The notes: generated from the letters alone by a model not told the origin. Numbered from the stretch's first letter, positions 9,067 through 18,048 are shown. The stretch is DNA of 64,000 nt from Microbacterium enclense (GCF_001456955.1 NZ_KQ758470.1:372001-436000); one strand, 5' to 3'. Numbers and translations: made by a program.

Positions 9067-9554
9067 CCGTCCGTCCGATCCGCCTGTTCGGCGACCCCGT
9101 CCTGCGCGCCGTCAGCGCGCCCATCGACGAGATCGACGACGGCATCCGCGCCCTCGTGCAGGACCTGATCGACACCGTCGAGCTGCCCGGCCGCGCCGGT
9201 GTGGCCGCGCCGCAGATCGGCGTGGGCCTGCGCGCGTTCAGTTACAACATCGACGGCGACATCGGATACGTGCTCAATCCCGTGCTGGTGGAGACGCGCG
9301 GCGAGCCGCAGCCGGTGGGGGAGGGATGCCTCTCCGTACCGGGTCTCTGGCATGAGGCGATCCGCTACCCCTGGGCGAAGGTCGTCGGCATCGACCTCGA
9401 CGGCAACGAGGTCGTGCTCGAGGGCGAGGGGCTGCTCGCCCAGGCTCTGCAGCACGAGACCGACCACCTCGACGGGATGCTGTACCTCTCGCGGCTGCCC
9501 GCCGACACCCGCCGTGAGGCGATGCGGCAGGTGCGCGAGAGCGACTGGTTCTGA
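9063..9554 (+). CDS. def: Peptide deformylase
   Basis: A 163-residue metalloenzyme that removes the formyl group from the initiator methionine of new proteins. All three family motifs are present: GVAAPQIGV at 46-54, EGCLS at 87-91 with metal ligand C89, and HETDH at 131-135 with ligands H131 and H135 and catalytic E132. The ATG overlaps the stop of the preceding ATPase gene (ATGA), indicating translational coupling. A repeat element (9565-9646) and a bidirectional hairpin (9652-9681) follow. Confidence 0.96.
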   Translation: MTVRPIRLFGDPVLRAVSAPIDEIDDGIRALVQDLIDTVELPGRAGVAAPQIGVGLRAFSYNIDGDIGYVLNPVLVETRGEPQPVGEGCLSVPGLWHEAIRYPWAKVVGIDLDGNEVVLEGEGLLAQALQHETDHLDGMLYLSRLPADTRREAMRQVRESDWF

Positions 9555-9564
9555 TCCGTCGGTG

Positions 9565-9646
9565 CCACGAGAACAGGGATCGCGCCGAGGACAGGCCGTT
9601 CACGCGCACAGCGCCCTGTTCTCGTCGCATCTCCTGTTCTCGTGAC
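9565..9646. repeat. 82-bp four-motif palindromic element, copy 1
   Basis: Begins CCACGAGAACAGGG and ends CTCCTGTTCTCGTGAC. Inside are a second direct motif (CGAGGACAGG) and a second inverted motif (CCCTGTTCTCGTC), so four copies of a GAGAACAGG core are arranged two forward then two reverse. The same design and very similar sequence recur at 30928-31010. It lies directly after the def stop. Confidence 0.8.
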
Positions 9647-9651
9647 GCGAG

Positions 9652-9681
9652 ACGGCCCGGCCCCCGAGGGGACCGGGCCGT
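9652..9681. terminator. Bidirectional terminator between def and fadD
   Basis: ACGGCCCGG (9652-9660) pairs perfectly with CCGGGCCGT (9673-9681) around a 12-nt loop. It sits between two convergent genes and is 14 nt past the reverse-strand stop. Confidence 0.7.
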
Positions 9682-9695
9682 CGTCGTCGCGGGCG

Positions 9696-11522
9696 TCAGG
9701 GGAGCGACACGTTGGTCGTGTTGACCGGGACCGCGTAGATGTCTTCGATGTCCTCGGCGAAATCGGAGACGATGACGTTGCGCTTGATGCTCATCTTCGG
9801 CGTCAGGTGTCCGCTGGCCTCGGTCCACTCGGTGGGCAGGATCGTGAACTTGCGGATCGACTCCGCGCGGGAGACGCGGGCGTTGGCCCGGTCGATCGCT
9901 CCCTGCACCTCGGCGCGCACCTTGTCGTTCGTGCTCGCCTCGGCCAGCGACATGTCGGCGGGCAGGCCGTTGTTCGCCAGCCAGGTCGGCAGCATCTCGG
10001 GGTCGAGGGTCACGAGGGCGGCGATGAAGGGCTTGTGATCGCCGACCACGACGACCTGGCCGACGATCGGGTTCGCGCGGATGGGGTCCTCGAGGGCCGC
10101 GGGGGCGACGTTCTTGCCGCCGGCGGTGACGATGATCTCCTTCTTGCGGCCGGTGATCGCGAGGAAGCCGTCGTCGTCGAACGCGCCGATGTCGCCGGTC
10201 TTGAACCATTCGCCGTCGAACGCCTCGGCGGTGGCCTCGGGATTCTGCCAGTACTCGCGGAACACGTTGATCCCGCGCACCTGGATCTCGCCGTCGTCGG
10301 CCAGGCGCACGCCGACACCGGGGAGCACGGGACCGACGGTGCCGATCTTCGCCTTGGTGGCGAGATTGACCGTCGCCGGGGCCGTGGTCTCGGTGAGGCC
10401 GTAGCCCTCGAGGATGACGACGCCGAGGCTGCGGAAGAAGTGGCCGAGGCGGGGGCCGAGCGGTGCCGACCCCGACACCGCGTAGACGACGCGCCCGCCC
10501 ATGGCATCCCGGAGCTTGGAGTACACGAGCTTGTCGAAGAGCGCGAACTTCAGCTTGAGGGGGAGGGGGATCTTCTTCCCCTCCTGCAGGCGCTGTGAGT
10601 GCTCGATGGCGGTGTCGGCGGCGGCGCGGAAGATCTTGCCCTTGCCGCCGGCTTCGGCCTTCTGCTCCGCGGAGTTGTAGACCTTTTCGAACACCCGCGG
10701 GACGGCGAGGAGGAAGGTCGGCTGGAAGGTGCCGAGCGCGGGGAGCAGCTGCTTGGTGTCGGGCTGATGGCCCGTCTTGACGCCGGCGTGGATGTTCAGC
10801 AGCGAGATGAATCGTGCGAACACGTGTGCCGTCGTGATGAAGAGCAGCGTCGAGGAGCCCGGGGTCTCGACGACCTCGTGCAGCGCCTTGGCGGAGTTGC
10901 GCGCCAGCTCGACGAAGTTGCTGTGCACCAGCACGCATCCCTTGGGGCGCCCCGTCGATCCGGAGGTGTAGATGAGCGTGGCCACGTCCGACGCCTTCGC
11001 GAGGTGACGGCGCCGCTCGATCTCTTCGTCGGTGATGTGCGTCGCGTTGGCCACCAGGGTGTCGAGGTCGCCGGCGTGCATCGCCCACACGGCGCGCACG
11101 AGCGGCAGATCGCTGCGCACCTCGTCGAGGCGCTCGGCGTGCTCGGCGGACTCGAGCACCACGGCGACCGCGCCGGAGTCGGAGAGGATCCACGAGATCT
11201 GCGACGGCGAGCTCGTCTCGTAGACCGGCACCATGACGGCACCCGCATAGAACAGCGCGAAGTCGACCAGGGTCCAGTCGTAGGTCGTGCGGGCGATGAA
11301 CGCGACCTTCTCGCCCGGCTGCACGCCCGCGGCGACGAAACCCTTCGCGAGGGCGATGACCTGGCGTTCGAACTCCGCGGCGGTGACATCACGCCAGCCG
11401 CCGGCGTCGGGGACGGCGAACAGCGGGCGCTCCGGCGTCGCGCGGACGCGGTCGGCGAGCAGGTCGGAGGCGTTGGCATCCGGATCCGCGGGGACGAGAG
11501 GGGGACGGTCGAACTGGATCAC
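9696..11522 (-). CDS. Long-chain fatty acid-CoA ligase (FadD15-like)
   Basis: A 608-residue AMP-dependent acyl-CoA synthetase that activates long-chain fatty acids via an acyl-adenylate. Visible motifs are the AMP-binding loop YTSGSTGRPKGC, the GYGLTETTA motif, KTGDIGAFDDDGFL and the hinge/C-terminal GRKKEIIVTAGGKNVAP. Many start codons lie upstream in frame, but the GTG at 11522 has AAGGAG at about 6 nt distance and begins right before the conserved IQFDRPP segment. A TAGACT -10 box lies on the reverse strand at 11566-11571. In actinobacteria this gene neighbours a ROK kinase and a PlsC-type acyltransferase, as here, and the product may feed membrane lipid synthesis. Confidence 0.9.
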   Translation of the reverse strand: MIQFDRPPLVPADPDANASDLLADRVRATPERPLFAVPDAGGWRDVTAAEFERQVIALAKGFVAAGVQPGEKVAFIARTTYDWTLVDFALFYAGAVMVPVYETSSPSQISWILSDSGAVAVVLESAEHAERLDEVRSDLPLVRAVWAMHAGDLDTLVANATHITDEEIERRRHLAKASDVATLIYTSGSTGRPKGCVLVHSNFVELARNSAKALHEVVETPGSSTLLFITTAHVFARFISLLNIHAGVKTGHQPDTKQLLPALGTFQPTFLLAVPRVFEKVYNSAEQKAEAGGKGKIFRAAADTAIEHSQRLQEGKKIPLPLKLKFALFDKLVYSKLRDAMGGRVVYAVSGSAPLGPRLGHFFRSLGVVILEGYGLTETTAPATVNLATKAKIGTVGPVLPGVGVRLADDGEIQVRGINVFREYWQNPEATAEAFDGEWFKTGDIGAFDDDGFLAITGRKKEIIVTAGGKNVAPAALEDPIRANPIVGQVVVVGDHKPFIAALVTLDPEMLPTWLANNGLPADMSLAEASTNDKVRAEVQGAIDRANARVSRAESIRKFTILPTEWTEASGHLTPKMSIKRNVIVSDFAEDIEDIYAVPVNTTNVSLP

Positions 11523-11688
11523 GGCAACTCCTTCGGTACCGGAAAGATGTCGATCAGGTCCGTCGAGTCTATCCGCGTCTATCCACCGGTCTGCGGCCCA
11601 CACCGCGAGGGAGCGTTCCCGCGCGAGGCTTCCGGGGTGGCTAGACTGCTCCGGGCCGAGCCGCGCGGCCGGCCCGGAAGGGAGCGCG

Positions 11689-12624
11689 GTGCGCAACGTC
11701 GGCATCGATATCGGGGGAACGAAGATCGCGGGGGGCGTCGTCGACGACGACGGCACCATCATCGAGAAGCTCCGCGTCGACACCCCCATCGACCCCGCAG
11801 CCCTCGTGGATGCCGTGGTCGACATGGCCGACCACCTGCGCCGCGCCCACGATGTCCACGCAATCGGCGTCGCGGCGGCGGGGTTCATCAGCCTGGATCG
11901 CAGCACGGTCATCTACGCCCCCAACATCGACTGGCGCGACGAGCCGCTGCGCGCCCGCCTGGAGCAGCGCCTCGACGCGCCCGTGACCATCGAGAACGAC
12001 GCCAACGCGGCTGGCTGGGGCGAGTACCGCTTCGGCGCCGGCCGAGGCGTGCGCGACATGGTCATGCTCACCATGGGCACGGGCGTCGGCGGCGCCGTGG
12101 TCAGCGGCGGCGAGCTCTTCCGCGGCGGTCACGGAATCGGCGGGGAGCTGGGCCACATGCGCTTCGTCCGCGGCGGGCACCCGTGCGGGTGCGGGCAGAA
12201 CGGATGCCTCGAGCAGTACGCTTCGGGCCGCGCCCTGCAACGCGAGGCCAACGCCATCGCCGACGAGGGCGGCATCGGGGCGGCGCTGGCGGCGATCCGC
12301 GAAGAGAAGGGCGCGATCCCGGGTCCCGCCGTCTCGCGACTCGTGCTCGCCGGCGACCCCGGCGCGATCGAGGCGCTCCGCCGCGTCGCCACCGCCCTGG
12401 GTGAGGCGTGCGGCGGCTTCCAGGCCGTGCTCGACCCGGAGCTGTTCGTCATCGGCGGTGGTGTCGCCCAGCTGGGGGCCGATCTGCTGGCTCCGGTGAA
12501 GCTCGCGTACGAGACGTCGCTGCCGGGGTACGGTGAACGTCCGGTCGCCGATTTCGCCATCGCGCGACTCGGCAACGACGCCGGTCTCATCGGGGTCGCC
12601 GACCTCGCCGGGAAGGAGCGCTGA
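11689..12624 (+). CDS. glk: ROK-family glucokinase
   Basis: A 311-residue sugar kinase. The N-terminal ATP-binding motif VGIDIGGTKIAGG starts at residue 4. IENDANAAGWGE carries the catalytic Asp, and the zinc-binding ROK signature with CGCGQNGCLEQYASG is complete. ROK glucokinases phosphorylate glucose with ATP (or polyphosphate in some actinobacteria). The GTG at 11689 follows GGAAGGGAG by 4 nt. An in-frame extension to 11287 would overlap the divergent synthetase gene and was rejected. A TAGACT box at 11642-11647 gives a leader of about 35 nt. The next gene starts 2 nt after the stop. Confidence 0.9.
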   Translation: MRNVGIDIGGTKIAGGVVDDDGTIIEKLRVDTPIDPAALVDAVVDMADHLRRAHDVHAIGVAAAGFISLDRSTVIYAPNIDWRDEPLRARLEQRLDAPVTIENDANAAGWGEYRFGAGRGVRDMVMLTMGTGVGGAVVSGGELFRGGHGIGGELGHMRFVRGGHPCGCGQNGCLEQYASGRALQREANAIADEGGIGAALAAIREEKGAIPGPAVSRLVLAGDPGAIEALRRVATALGEACGGFQAVLDPELFVIGGGVAQLGADLLAPVKLAYETSLPGYGERPVADFAIARLGNDAGLIGVADLAGKER

Positions 12625-12626
12625 CG

Positions 12627-13340
12627 ATGTTCTACTGGCTGATGAAGTACGTGGTGATCGGGCCGGTGATCAAGGCCGTGTTCCGCCCGTGGATGGTCGG
12701 CCGGCGCAACATCCCGGCGGAGGGGGCGGCGATCCTCGCCAGCAACCACCTCTCGTTCTCCGACTCGATCTTCCTGCCGCTCATGATCGACCGCCGCATG
12801 GCGTTCCTCGCCAAGAGCGACTACTTCACCGGCAAGGGCATCAAGGGGTGGGCCACGCGGATGTTCTTCACCGCGACGGGTCAGCTGCCCATCGACCGCT
12901 CGGGAGGAAAGGCGTCGGAGGCCTCGCTGAACACCGGGCTGGGCGTCCTCGGCCGCGGTGAACTGCTCGGCATTTACCCCGACGGCACGCGCAGCCCCGA
13001 CGGCACTCTCTACCGCGGCCGCACCGGCATCGCCCGCATGGCGCTGGAGGCCCGCGTCCCCGTCGTGCCGGTCGTCATGGTCGACACCGGCTCGGTGATG
13101 CCGATCGGTCAGCGCCTTCCCCGAGTCGGACGCGTGGGCATCGTCATCGGCGAACCGCTCGACTTCTCCCGTTTCGAGGGCATGGAGGGCGACCGCTACG
13201 TGCTGCGCAGCGTCACCGACGAGATCATGGTGGCCCTGCAGCGCCTGGGTGAGCAGCGGTACGAGGACGTCTACGCCTCCACGGTGAAGGACCGCCTGGC
13301 GACCGCGCAGGCGGCGAAGGCGCCGACGTCGCGCCACTAG
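12627..13340 (+). CDS. plsC: 1-acyl-glycerol-3-phosphate acyltransferase (PlsC family)
   Basis: A 237-residue membrane-associated acyltransferase. The catalytic HX4D motif is HLSFSD (H41-D46), and the glycerol-phosphate-binding motif GIYPDGTRSPDG follows at about 112-123. The N-terminal hydrophobic segment MFYWLMKYVVIGPVIK is a likely membrane anchor. Members acylate lysophosphatidate to phosphatidate; some actinobacterial members act on other lipid acceptors, so the exact substrate is open. It starts 2 nt after the glucokinase stop, so the two form one operon, possibly with the acyl-CoA synthetase supplying substrate. Confidence 0.9.
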   Translation: MFYWLMKYVVIGPVIKAVFRPWMVGRRNIPAEGAAILASNHLSFSDSIFLPLMIDRRMAFLAKSDYFTGKGIKGWATRMFFTATGQLPIDRSGGKASEASLNTGLGVLGRGELLGIYPDGTRSPDGTLYRGRTGIARMALEARVPVVPVVMVDTGSVMPIGQRLPRVGRVGIVIGEPLDFSRFEGMEGDRYVLRSVTDEIMVALQRLGEQRYEDVYASTVKDRLATAQAAKAPTSRH

Positions 13341-13343
13341 ACT
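13338..13343 (+). promoter_or_regulatory. TAGACT -10 box, leaderless aroG
   Basis: TAGACT is followed by exactly 6 nt (TCAGGG) and then the GTG start at 13350. The transcript would begin at or next to the start codon. The box overlaps the stop codon of the upstream acyltransferase gene. Confidence 0.7.
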
Positions 13344-13349
13344 TCAGGG

Positions 13350-14690
13350 GTGAATCAGCAGCTCCTCCACGACCTCGACCACTGGCGAACCCTGCCCATC
13401 AAGCAGCAGCCGCAGTGGTATGACGAGGGCGCGGTGGCCGCGGCATCCGAAGAGCTGTCGACCCTCCCGCCGCTGGTGTTCGCCGGCGAGGTCGACATCC
13501 TCCGTGAGCGCCTCGCTCGCGCCGCCGCCGGTCAGGCGTTCCTCCTGCAGGGCGGTGACTGCGCCGAGACGTTCGCCGGTGCGACCGCCGAGCAGATCCG
13601 CAACCGCATCAAGACGGTGCTCCAGATGGCGGTCGTGCTGACGTATGGCGCCTCGATGCCCGTCGTCAAGATGGGTCGCATGGCGGGGCAGTTCGCCAAG
13701 CCCCGTTCGAGCGACACCGAGACGCGCGGCGACGTCACCCTGCCGGCCTACCGCGGCGACATCGTCAACGGATACGACTTCACCGAGGAGTCGCGCAAGG
13801 CCGACCCCGGCCGCCTGCTCAAGGGCTACCACACGGCGGCGTCGACTCTGAACCTCATCCGCGCGTTCACGCAGGGCGGGTTCGCCGACCTCCGCGAGGT
13901 GCACAGCTGGAACAAGGGCTTCGCCAGCACGCCCGCCAACCAGGCCTACGAGCGTCTGGCCACCGAGATCGACCGGGCCATCAAGTTCATGGAGGCCGCG
14001 GGCGCGAACTTCGACGAGCTCACGCGCGTGGAGTTCTACACCGGCCACGAGGGCCTCCTCATGGACTACGAGCGTCCGATGACCCGCATCGATTCGCGCA
14101 CGGGACTGGCCTACAACACCTCGTCGCACTTCCAGTGGATCGGTGAGCGCACGCGCGAGCTCGACGGCGCGCACGTCGACTACTTCTCGAAGATCCGCAA
14201 CCCCATCGGCGTGAAGCTCGGTCCGACGACGACGCCCGAGACGGCGCTCGCGCTCATCGACAAGCTCGACCCCGAGCGCGAGCCCGGCCGACTGACGTTC
14301 ATCACACGCATGGGCGCCGGCAAGATCCGCGACGCTCTGCCGCCGCTGCTCGAGGCCGTGCGCGACTCGGGAGCTGTGCCGCTGTGGGTCACCGACCCGA
14401 TGCACGGCAACGGCATCACCACGCCGACCGGCTACAAGACGCGTCGTTTCGACGACGTCGTCGACGAGGTGCGCGGGTTCTTCGAGGCGCACCGTTCCGT
14501 CGGCACGCACCCCGGCGGCATCCACGTCGAACTCACCGGCGACGACGTCACCGAGTGCCTGGGCGGCTCGGAGCAGATCGACGAGGCCACCCTCGCGACC
14601 CGCTACGAGAGCCTGTGCGACCCGCGTCTGAACCACCGTCAGAGCCTGGAGCTCGCGTTCCTCGTCGCCGAGGAGCTCGAGAAGCGCTGA
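13350..14690 (+). CDS. aroG: DAHP synthase, class II (plant/mycobacterial type)
   Basis: A 446-residue enzyme that condenses phosphoenolpyruvate and erythrose-4-phosphate, the first step of aromatic amino acid synthesis. Class II signatures include the LQGGDCAETFAG motif (metal-binding Cys), VVKMGRMAGQFAKPRS, the AHSW-like EVHSWNKGF, and WVTDPMHGNG near the C-terminus. Length fits the class (about 450). The start is GTG with no Shine-Dalgarno at normal spacing and a -10 box six nt upstream, so a leaderless mRNA is inferred. A hairpin at 14712-14736 follows. Its position beside a PknL-type kinase matches the Rv2176-Rv2178c region of mycobacteria. Confidence 0.95.
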   Translation: MNQQLLHDLDHWRTLPIKQQPQWYDEGAVAAASEELSTLPPLVFAGEVDILRERLARAAAGQAFLLQGGDCAETFAGATAEQIRNRIKTVLQMAVVLTYGASMPVVKMGRMAGQFAKPRSSDTETRGDVTLPAYRGDIVNGYDFTEESRKADPGRLLKGYHTAASTLNLIRAFTQGGFADLREVHSWNKGFASTPANQAYERLATEIDRAIKFMEAAGANFDELTRVEFYTGHEGLLMDYERPMTRIDSRTGLAYNTSSHFQWIGERTRELDGAHVDYFSKIRNPIGVKLGPTTTPETALALIDKLDPEREPGRLTFITRMGAGKIRDALPPLLEAVRDSGAVPLWVTDPMHGNGITTPTGYKTRRFDDVVDEVRGFFEAHRSVGTHPGGIHVELTGDDVTECLGGSEQIDEATLATRYESLCDPRLNHRQSLELAFLVAEELEKR

Positions 14691-14711
14691 CCCGCGGCCT
14701 GTCTGCGCGAT

Positions 14712-14736
14712 GCCCCCGATCCGTGTGGTCGGGGGC
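14712..14736. terminator. Terminator after aroG
   Basis: GCCCCCGA (14712-14719) pairs perfectly with TCGGGGGC (14729-14736) across a 9-nt loop, 21 nt past the aroG stop. The downstream bases are TCG-rich rather than a U-run. Confidence 0.65.
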
Positions 14737-14757
14737 GTCGTCGTTCGACCGGTGTCC

Positions 14758-14782
14758 GGTCCCTTCGACAAGCTCGGGGACC
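14758..14782. repeat. REP-like palindrome
   Basis: GGTCCC and GGGACC bracket TTCGACAAGCTCG. From memory, near-identical motifs built on CTTCGACAAGCTC are dispersed in intergenic DNA of many Micrococcales. Only one copy is seen in this window. Confidence 0.45.
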
Positions 14783-14903
14783 TGGGTGCGGCGCCAGGAC
14801 GAGCGCACTGCCCGCTGCGGCGACCGAACTCGCGCCGCGGCGGACCGGTCGGAGGTGGTCGATCCCGTCGAGACCACGACCCGCGCGCGCACGCCGCCGC
14901 GAG

Positions 14904-16856
14904 CTACAGCGTCGGCGTCAGCGTGATCGTCGACCCCTTCGGCGCGGTCGTTCCGGCCTTGGGATTGGTGGCGCGCACCTTGTAGATGTCCCAGTACTTG
15001 AACCCCAGCGGCAGGGTGCCGTCGTCGATGCCGGCGTTGACCTCGAAGCCGAGGCCCTCCAGCGCCGTCACGGCCTCGCGGATCGTCATGCCCACGACGT
15101 TGCCGGGGATCTCCACGGGCTCGGGTCCGAGGGAGACGATCACGGGCACGGTGTCTCCCGGGCGCCAGTTGCCCTCGCCGTCGCGGTCGCCGATGCCGAT
15201 GACGACCCCGGATGCCACGCTGTTGCTGTAGCGCTCCGAGAACGAGGTCTCCATGCCGACCTGGCTCAGGATGCGTTCGGCGGAGGACCGCGATTCGCCG
15301 GAGACGTCGGGGAGCGGGCCGAGGGAGACGACCAACGACGCCGCATCGCCCTCGTACACCGTGCAGCCCTCGGTGCACCCGACGGCGTCGCCGCCCGATC
15401 GCGGGATGACGGATGCCGACAGCACGGTGCCGTCGGCGGCATCCGAGAACTCCCGGGCGGGGTCGGCCGCGACGCCCACGAAGGCGGCTTCGAAGATGCC
15501 GTTCACCTCGTCGACGCTCTTGCCCGAGAGGTCGGGGATCTGGTGGGTGGCAGGGCCCACGGAGACGAAGACGGTCACGACCGTGTTCTTGTCGAGACGC
15601 TCGCCGGGGGCGGGATCGGAGCCGACGGTGGTGCCCGAGGGGATCTCGCGGTCGTTCACCTCTTGCGGCTGCGCGACCAGCTCGTTTGCCGCCAGCAGCG
15701 CCTCGGCGTCGGCATAGCTCCGCTGCGAGACGTCGGGCACCGCGACGAGAGAGCCCGGCCCACTGCCGAAGTACCACCCGGTCCCCGCCGCAGCCGCGGC
15801 CAGCAGCAGCACGAGCACCAGCGTCCAGACGCCGCGGGCCGAGCGCCGCTTGGTGCGCGTGCGCAGGCGCGCGGCGTTGTCGGGCTCGTCGGCGGTCGCG
15901 ATGGGCAGCGACGCGGTCTGGGGGAGGACCTTGGTGAGCTCGCGCGACTCCGCGGCGCTGGTGGTGCCCGTGGTGCCGACGGCGACCGCGCGGGCGACCT
16001 GCGGCGCGAGACCCAGGTCTTTCTCGACCGCGCGGAGGCGCTCCAGCATGCTGCCCGCGTCGAGCGGACGGTCGTCGGGCTGTCGCTCGGTCGCCCATAG
16101 CACCAGCTCGTCGAGCTGCTCGGGGACGGCGGGGTTCTTCGCGCTCGGGCGCGGCACGGAGTCGGTCGCGTGCTGGTAGGCGATCTGCATCGGCTGCTCG
16201 CCCTTGTAGGGCTGCTCGCCGGTGAGCATCTCGTAGAGCATGATGCCGAGCGAGTAGATGTCGCTTCGCGCATCGGCGGTGCCGCGGGTGACGAGCTCGG
16301 GCGCGAGGTAGGCGATCGTCCCCATGAGCTGCGCGCCGCTGGCGGTGTTGGCGGTCGTCGCGCGCGCGAGGCCGAAGTCCCCGATCTTGATGCGGCCGTC
16401 TTCGGCGAGCAGCACGTTCTCGGGCTTGACGTCGCGGTGCACGATGCCCGCGCGGTGGGCCGCGGCCAGCCCCGAGAGGATGGCATCCATGATCGTCAGC
16501 GTCTGGTCGATCGTGAGGCGCCGGTGTTCGCGCAGCAGCTCGCGCAGGGTGATGCCGGGCAGGTATTCCATGACCAGGTAGGCCATGTCGCCGTCCTGGC
16601 CCTGGTCGAAGACGTTGACGACGTGGGGGTCGCTCAGGCGGGCGGCCGAGCGGGCCTCTTGGATGAACCGACTCTGGAACACGGTGTCGTCGCTGAGGTG
16701 GCCGTGCATGACCTTGAGTGCGACACGGCGCTCAAGGCGCAGGTCGGTCGCGACGTACACGGTCGCCATGCCGCCGCGCGCGATGCGCGCGCGCACCCGG
16801 TATCGACCGTCGACGAGACGGCCGATCAGCGGGTCTGCCTGCTGACTCGTGCTCAC
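14904..16856 (-). CDS. pknL: PASTA Ser/Thr protein kinase (PknB/PknL type)
   Basis: A 650-residue membrane kinase. The cytosolic Hanks kinase domain (about 15-280) has the glycine loop GGMATVY, ATP-binding K48 (VALKVM), catalytic HRD at 140-142 and DFG at 160-162. A basic juxtamembrane stretch precedes one transmembrane helix (about 343-362). Outside are four PASTA-like repeats beginning near VAVPDVSQRS, HQIPDLSGKS, PLPDVSGES and VEIPGNVVGM, which usually sense peptidoglycan fragments. The second repeat carries an insertion with two cysteines (CTEGC). The GTG start lies six nt after a TAGACT box, so the mRNA is probably leaderless. A Rv2175c-like gene is nearby, as for mycobacterial pknL. Confidence 0.9.
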   Translation of the reverse strand: MSTSQQADPLIGRLVDGRYRVRARIARGGMATVYVATDLRLERRVALKVMHGHLSDDTVFQSRFIQEARSAARLSDPHVVNVFDQGQDGDMAYLVMEYLPGITLRELLREHRRLTIDQTLTIMDAILSGLAAAHRAGIVHRDVKPENVLLAEDGRIKIGDFGLARATTANTASGAQLMGTIAYLAPELVTRGTADARSDIYSLGIMLYEMLTGEQPYKGEQPMQIAYQHATDSVPRPSAKNPAVPEQLDELVLWATERQPDDRPLDAGSMLERLRAVEKDLGLAPQVARAVAVGTTGTTSAAESRELTKVLPQTASLPIATADEPDNAARLRTRTKRRSARGVWTLVLVLLLAAAAAGTGWYFGSGPGSLVAVPDVSQRSYADAEALLAANELVAQPQEVNDREIPSGTTVGSDPAPGERLDKNTVVTVFVSVGPATHQIPDLSGKSVDEVNGIFEAAFVGVAADPAREFSDAADGTVLSASVIPRSGGDAVGCTEGCTVYEGDAASLVVSLGPLPDVSGESRSSAERILSQVGMETSFSERYSNSVASGVVIGIGDRDGEGNWRPGDTVPVIVSLGPEPVEIPGNVVGMTIREAVTALEGLGFEVNAGIDDGTLPLGFKYWDIYKVRATNPKAGTTAPKGSTITLTPTL

Positions 16857-16862
16857 GTAGCG

Positions 16863-16868
16863 AGTCTA
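16863..16868 (-). promoter_or_regulatory. TAGACT -10 box, leaderless kinase gene
   Basis: On the reverse strand TAGACT is followed by CGCTAC (6 nt) and the GTG start at 16856. Confidence 0.7.
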
Positions 16869-16910
16869 CGGAGCGGCCCCTGTGAGCCCCGGCAACGGCT
16901 CACCCTCACC

Positions 16911-17900
16911 TCAACCGAGAACCGCGAGCCAGGTCGTGGCGGGCTGCTCCCACTGGGCGTAACGGTCGGGATAGGCCGAGATCTGCACGGCCTGTGCGGC
17001 ATCGGCGTAGGGCATCTGCTCCCAGCCCGGGATGTCGAGCAGGCCGCGGGTCTGCCACCCGTTCGGGTCGGAGGGTCCACCGTAGAAGACACGGGTCGAG
17101 CGCTCGCGATCGAGGATCTGCTCGCGGGTGCCCCAGCCCATGCTGGGACGCTGCTGGAAGAGCCCGAGCGAGTCGCGGTCGCCCCAGTCGATGTTGCGCA
17201 GCCACGACTCCTGCATGGCCGTTCCGAGGGCGATCCGGATGCCGTGGTCGGAGACGCCGAGCTCGCGCCCGATGCGGATGATCAGCCGGGCGTTGTCGGA
17301 CTGCTCGACGTCGAGGCCGGGGGCGGTCGCGGGTGCGACGGCCGCGGGGGCTGCGGCGGGGGAGCCGGAGGGGATCTGCAGCACGTCGCCCGGGTAGATG
17401 ATCGAGGCGCGGGTGAGGCCGTTCGCGCTCAGCACCGCGTCGAGCGAGACGCCGTTCGCGCTCGCGATCGCCGAGACGGTGTCTCCGGGCTGGACCTCGT
17501 GCGTCACGGCGGCGGGAGCCGGCGCGGGGGCTGCGGGGGCGACGGGCGTCGACGAGGCGGGAGCGCCGCCGAGCACCAGCACCTGGCCCGGGCGGATGAC
17601 GCTGTCGGCACCGAGGCCGTTCGCGGCCTGCACCGAGGCGACGTCGAGCCCGTTCGCGCGAGCGATCCCCCACACGGTGTCGCCGGGCTGCACCGTGTAG
17701 GTCGTCGGTCCGCTGAGGGAGGCGAGCGCGGGGAGGGTCTTGATCGGCGATGTCGGCAGGGAGCTGAGCGGCGGAGTAGGCGGCGCCGCGTGGGCCGCAC
17801 CCTCACCGGCGAGGCTGAGGGCGATGGTGCCGGCGACGGCCGCCGGCCAGGTGGCGACCACGCGTCGGGTCGGCAGGGGAGACAGAGTGAGTCGGCGCAT
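16911..17900 (-). CDS. Secreted LysM / lysozyme-fold protein
   Basis: A 329-residue exported protein. An N-terminal signal peptide runs from MRRLTLSP to about residue 38 (GEGAAHA-AP). Two LysM modules follow (about 68-112 and 135-178; YTVQPGDTVWGIA and HEVQPGDTVSAIA), which bind peptidoglycan. A C-terminal lysozyme-like/transglycosylase-like domain has a candidate catalytic Glu in MQESWLRN and SLGLFQQRPSMGWG. It probably trims or remodels the wall outside the membrane. Longer upstream starts would overlap the divergent Rv2175c-like gene, and the ATG at 17900 begins the signal peptide. It lies between the kinase and the Rv2175c-like gene, an attractive wall-signal neighbourhood. Confidence 0.85.
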   Translation of the reverse strand: MRRLTLSPLPTRRVVATWPAAVAGTIALSLAGEGAAHAAPPTPPLSSLPTSPIKTLPALASLSGPTTYTVQPGDTVWGIARANGLDVASVQAANGLGADSVIRPGQVLVLGGAPASSTPVAPAAPAPAPAAVTHEVQPGDTVSAIASANGVSLDAVLSANGLTRASIIYPGDVLQIPSGSPAAAPAAVAPATAPGLDVEQSDNARLIIRIGRELGVSDHGIRIALGTAMQESWLRNIDWGDRDSLGLFQQRPSMGWGTREQILDRERSTRVFYGGPSDPNGWQTRGLLDIPGWEQMPYADAAQAVQISAYPDRYAQWEQPATTWLAVLG

Positions 17901-18036
17901 GGTGGGGGGTTTCCGTTCGTCGGACTGCCCGCCACGCTGACACGCTCTGAGGCGGATGTCAACGTGTGAGGCGCATGTGACGTGTGTGACGAACGTGAAC
18001 ATCCGGTCGGCTCGATCCTCGGTGGCATCGGGATGA

Positions 18037-18042
18037 GATAGT
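18037..18042 (+). promoter_or_regulatory. GATAGT -10-like box, possible leaderless start
   Basis: GATAGT is followed by TGCATC (6 nt) and the GTG at 18049. It matches the spacing of the other leaderless promoters but has G in place of the first T. Confidence 0.45.
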
Positions 18043-18048
18043 TGCATC

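Noticed and set aside
14710..14985. Small forward frame after aroG
   Set aside because: It spans the aroG terminator and the 3' end of the kinase gene and has no start signal.
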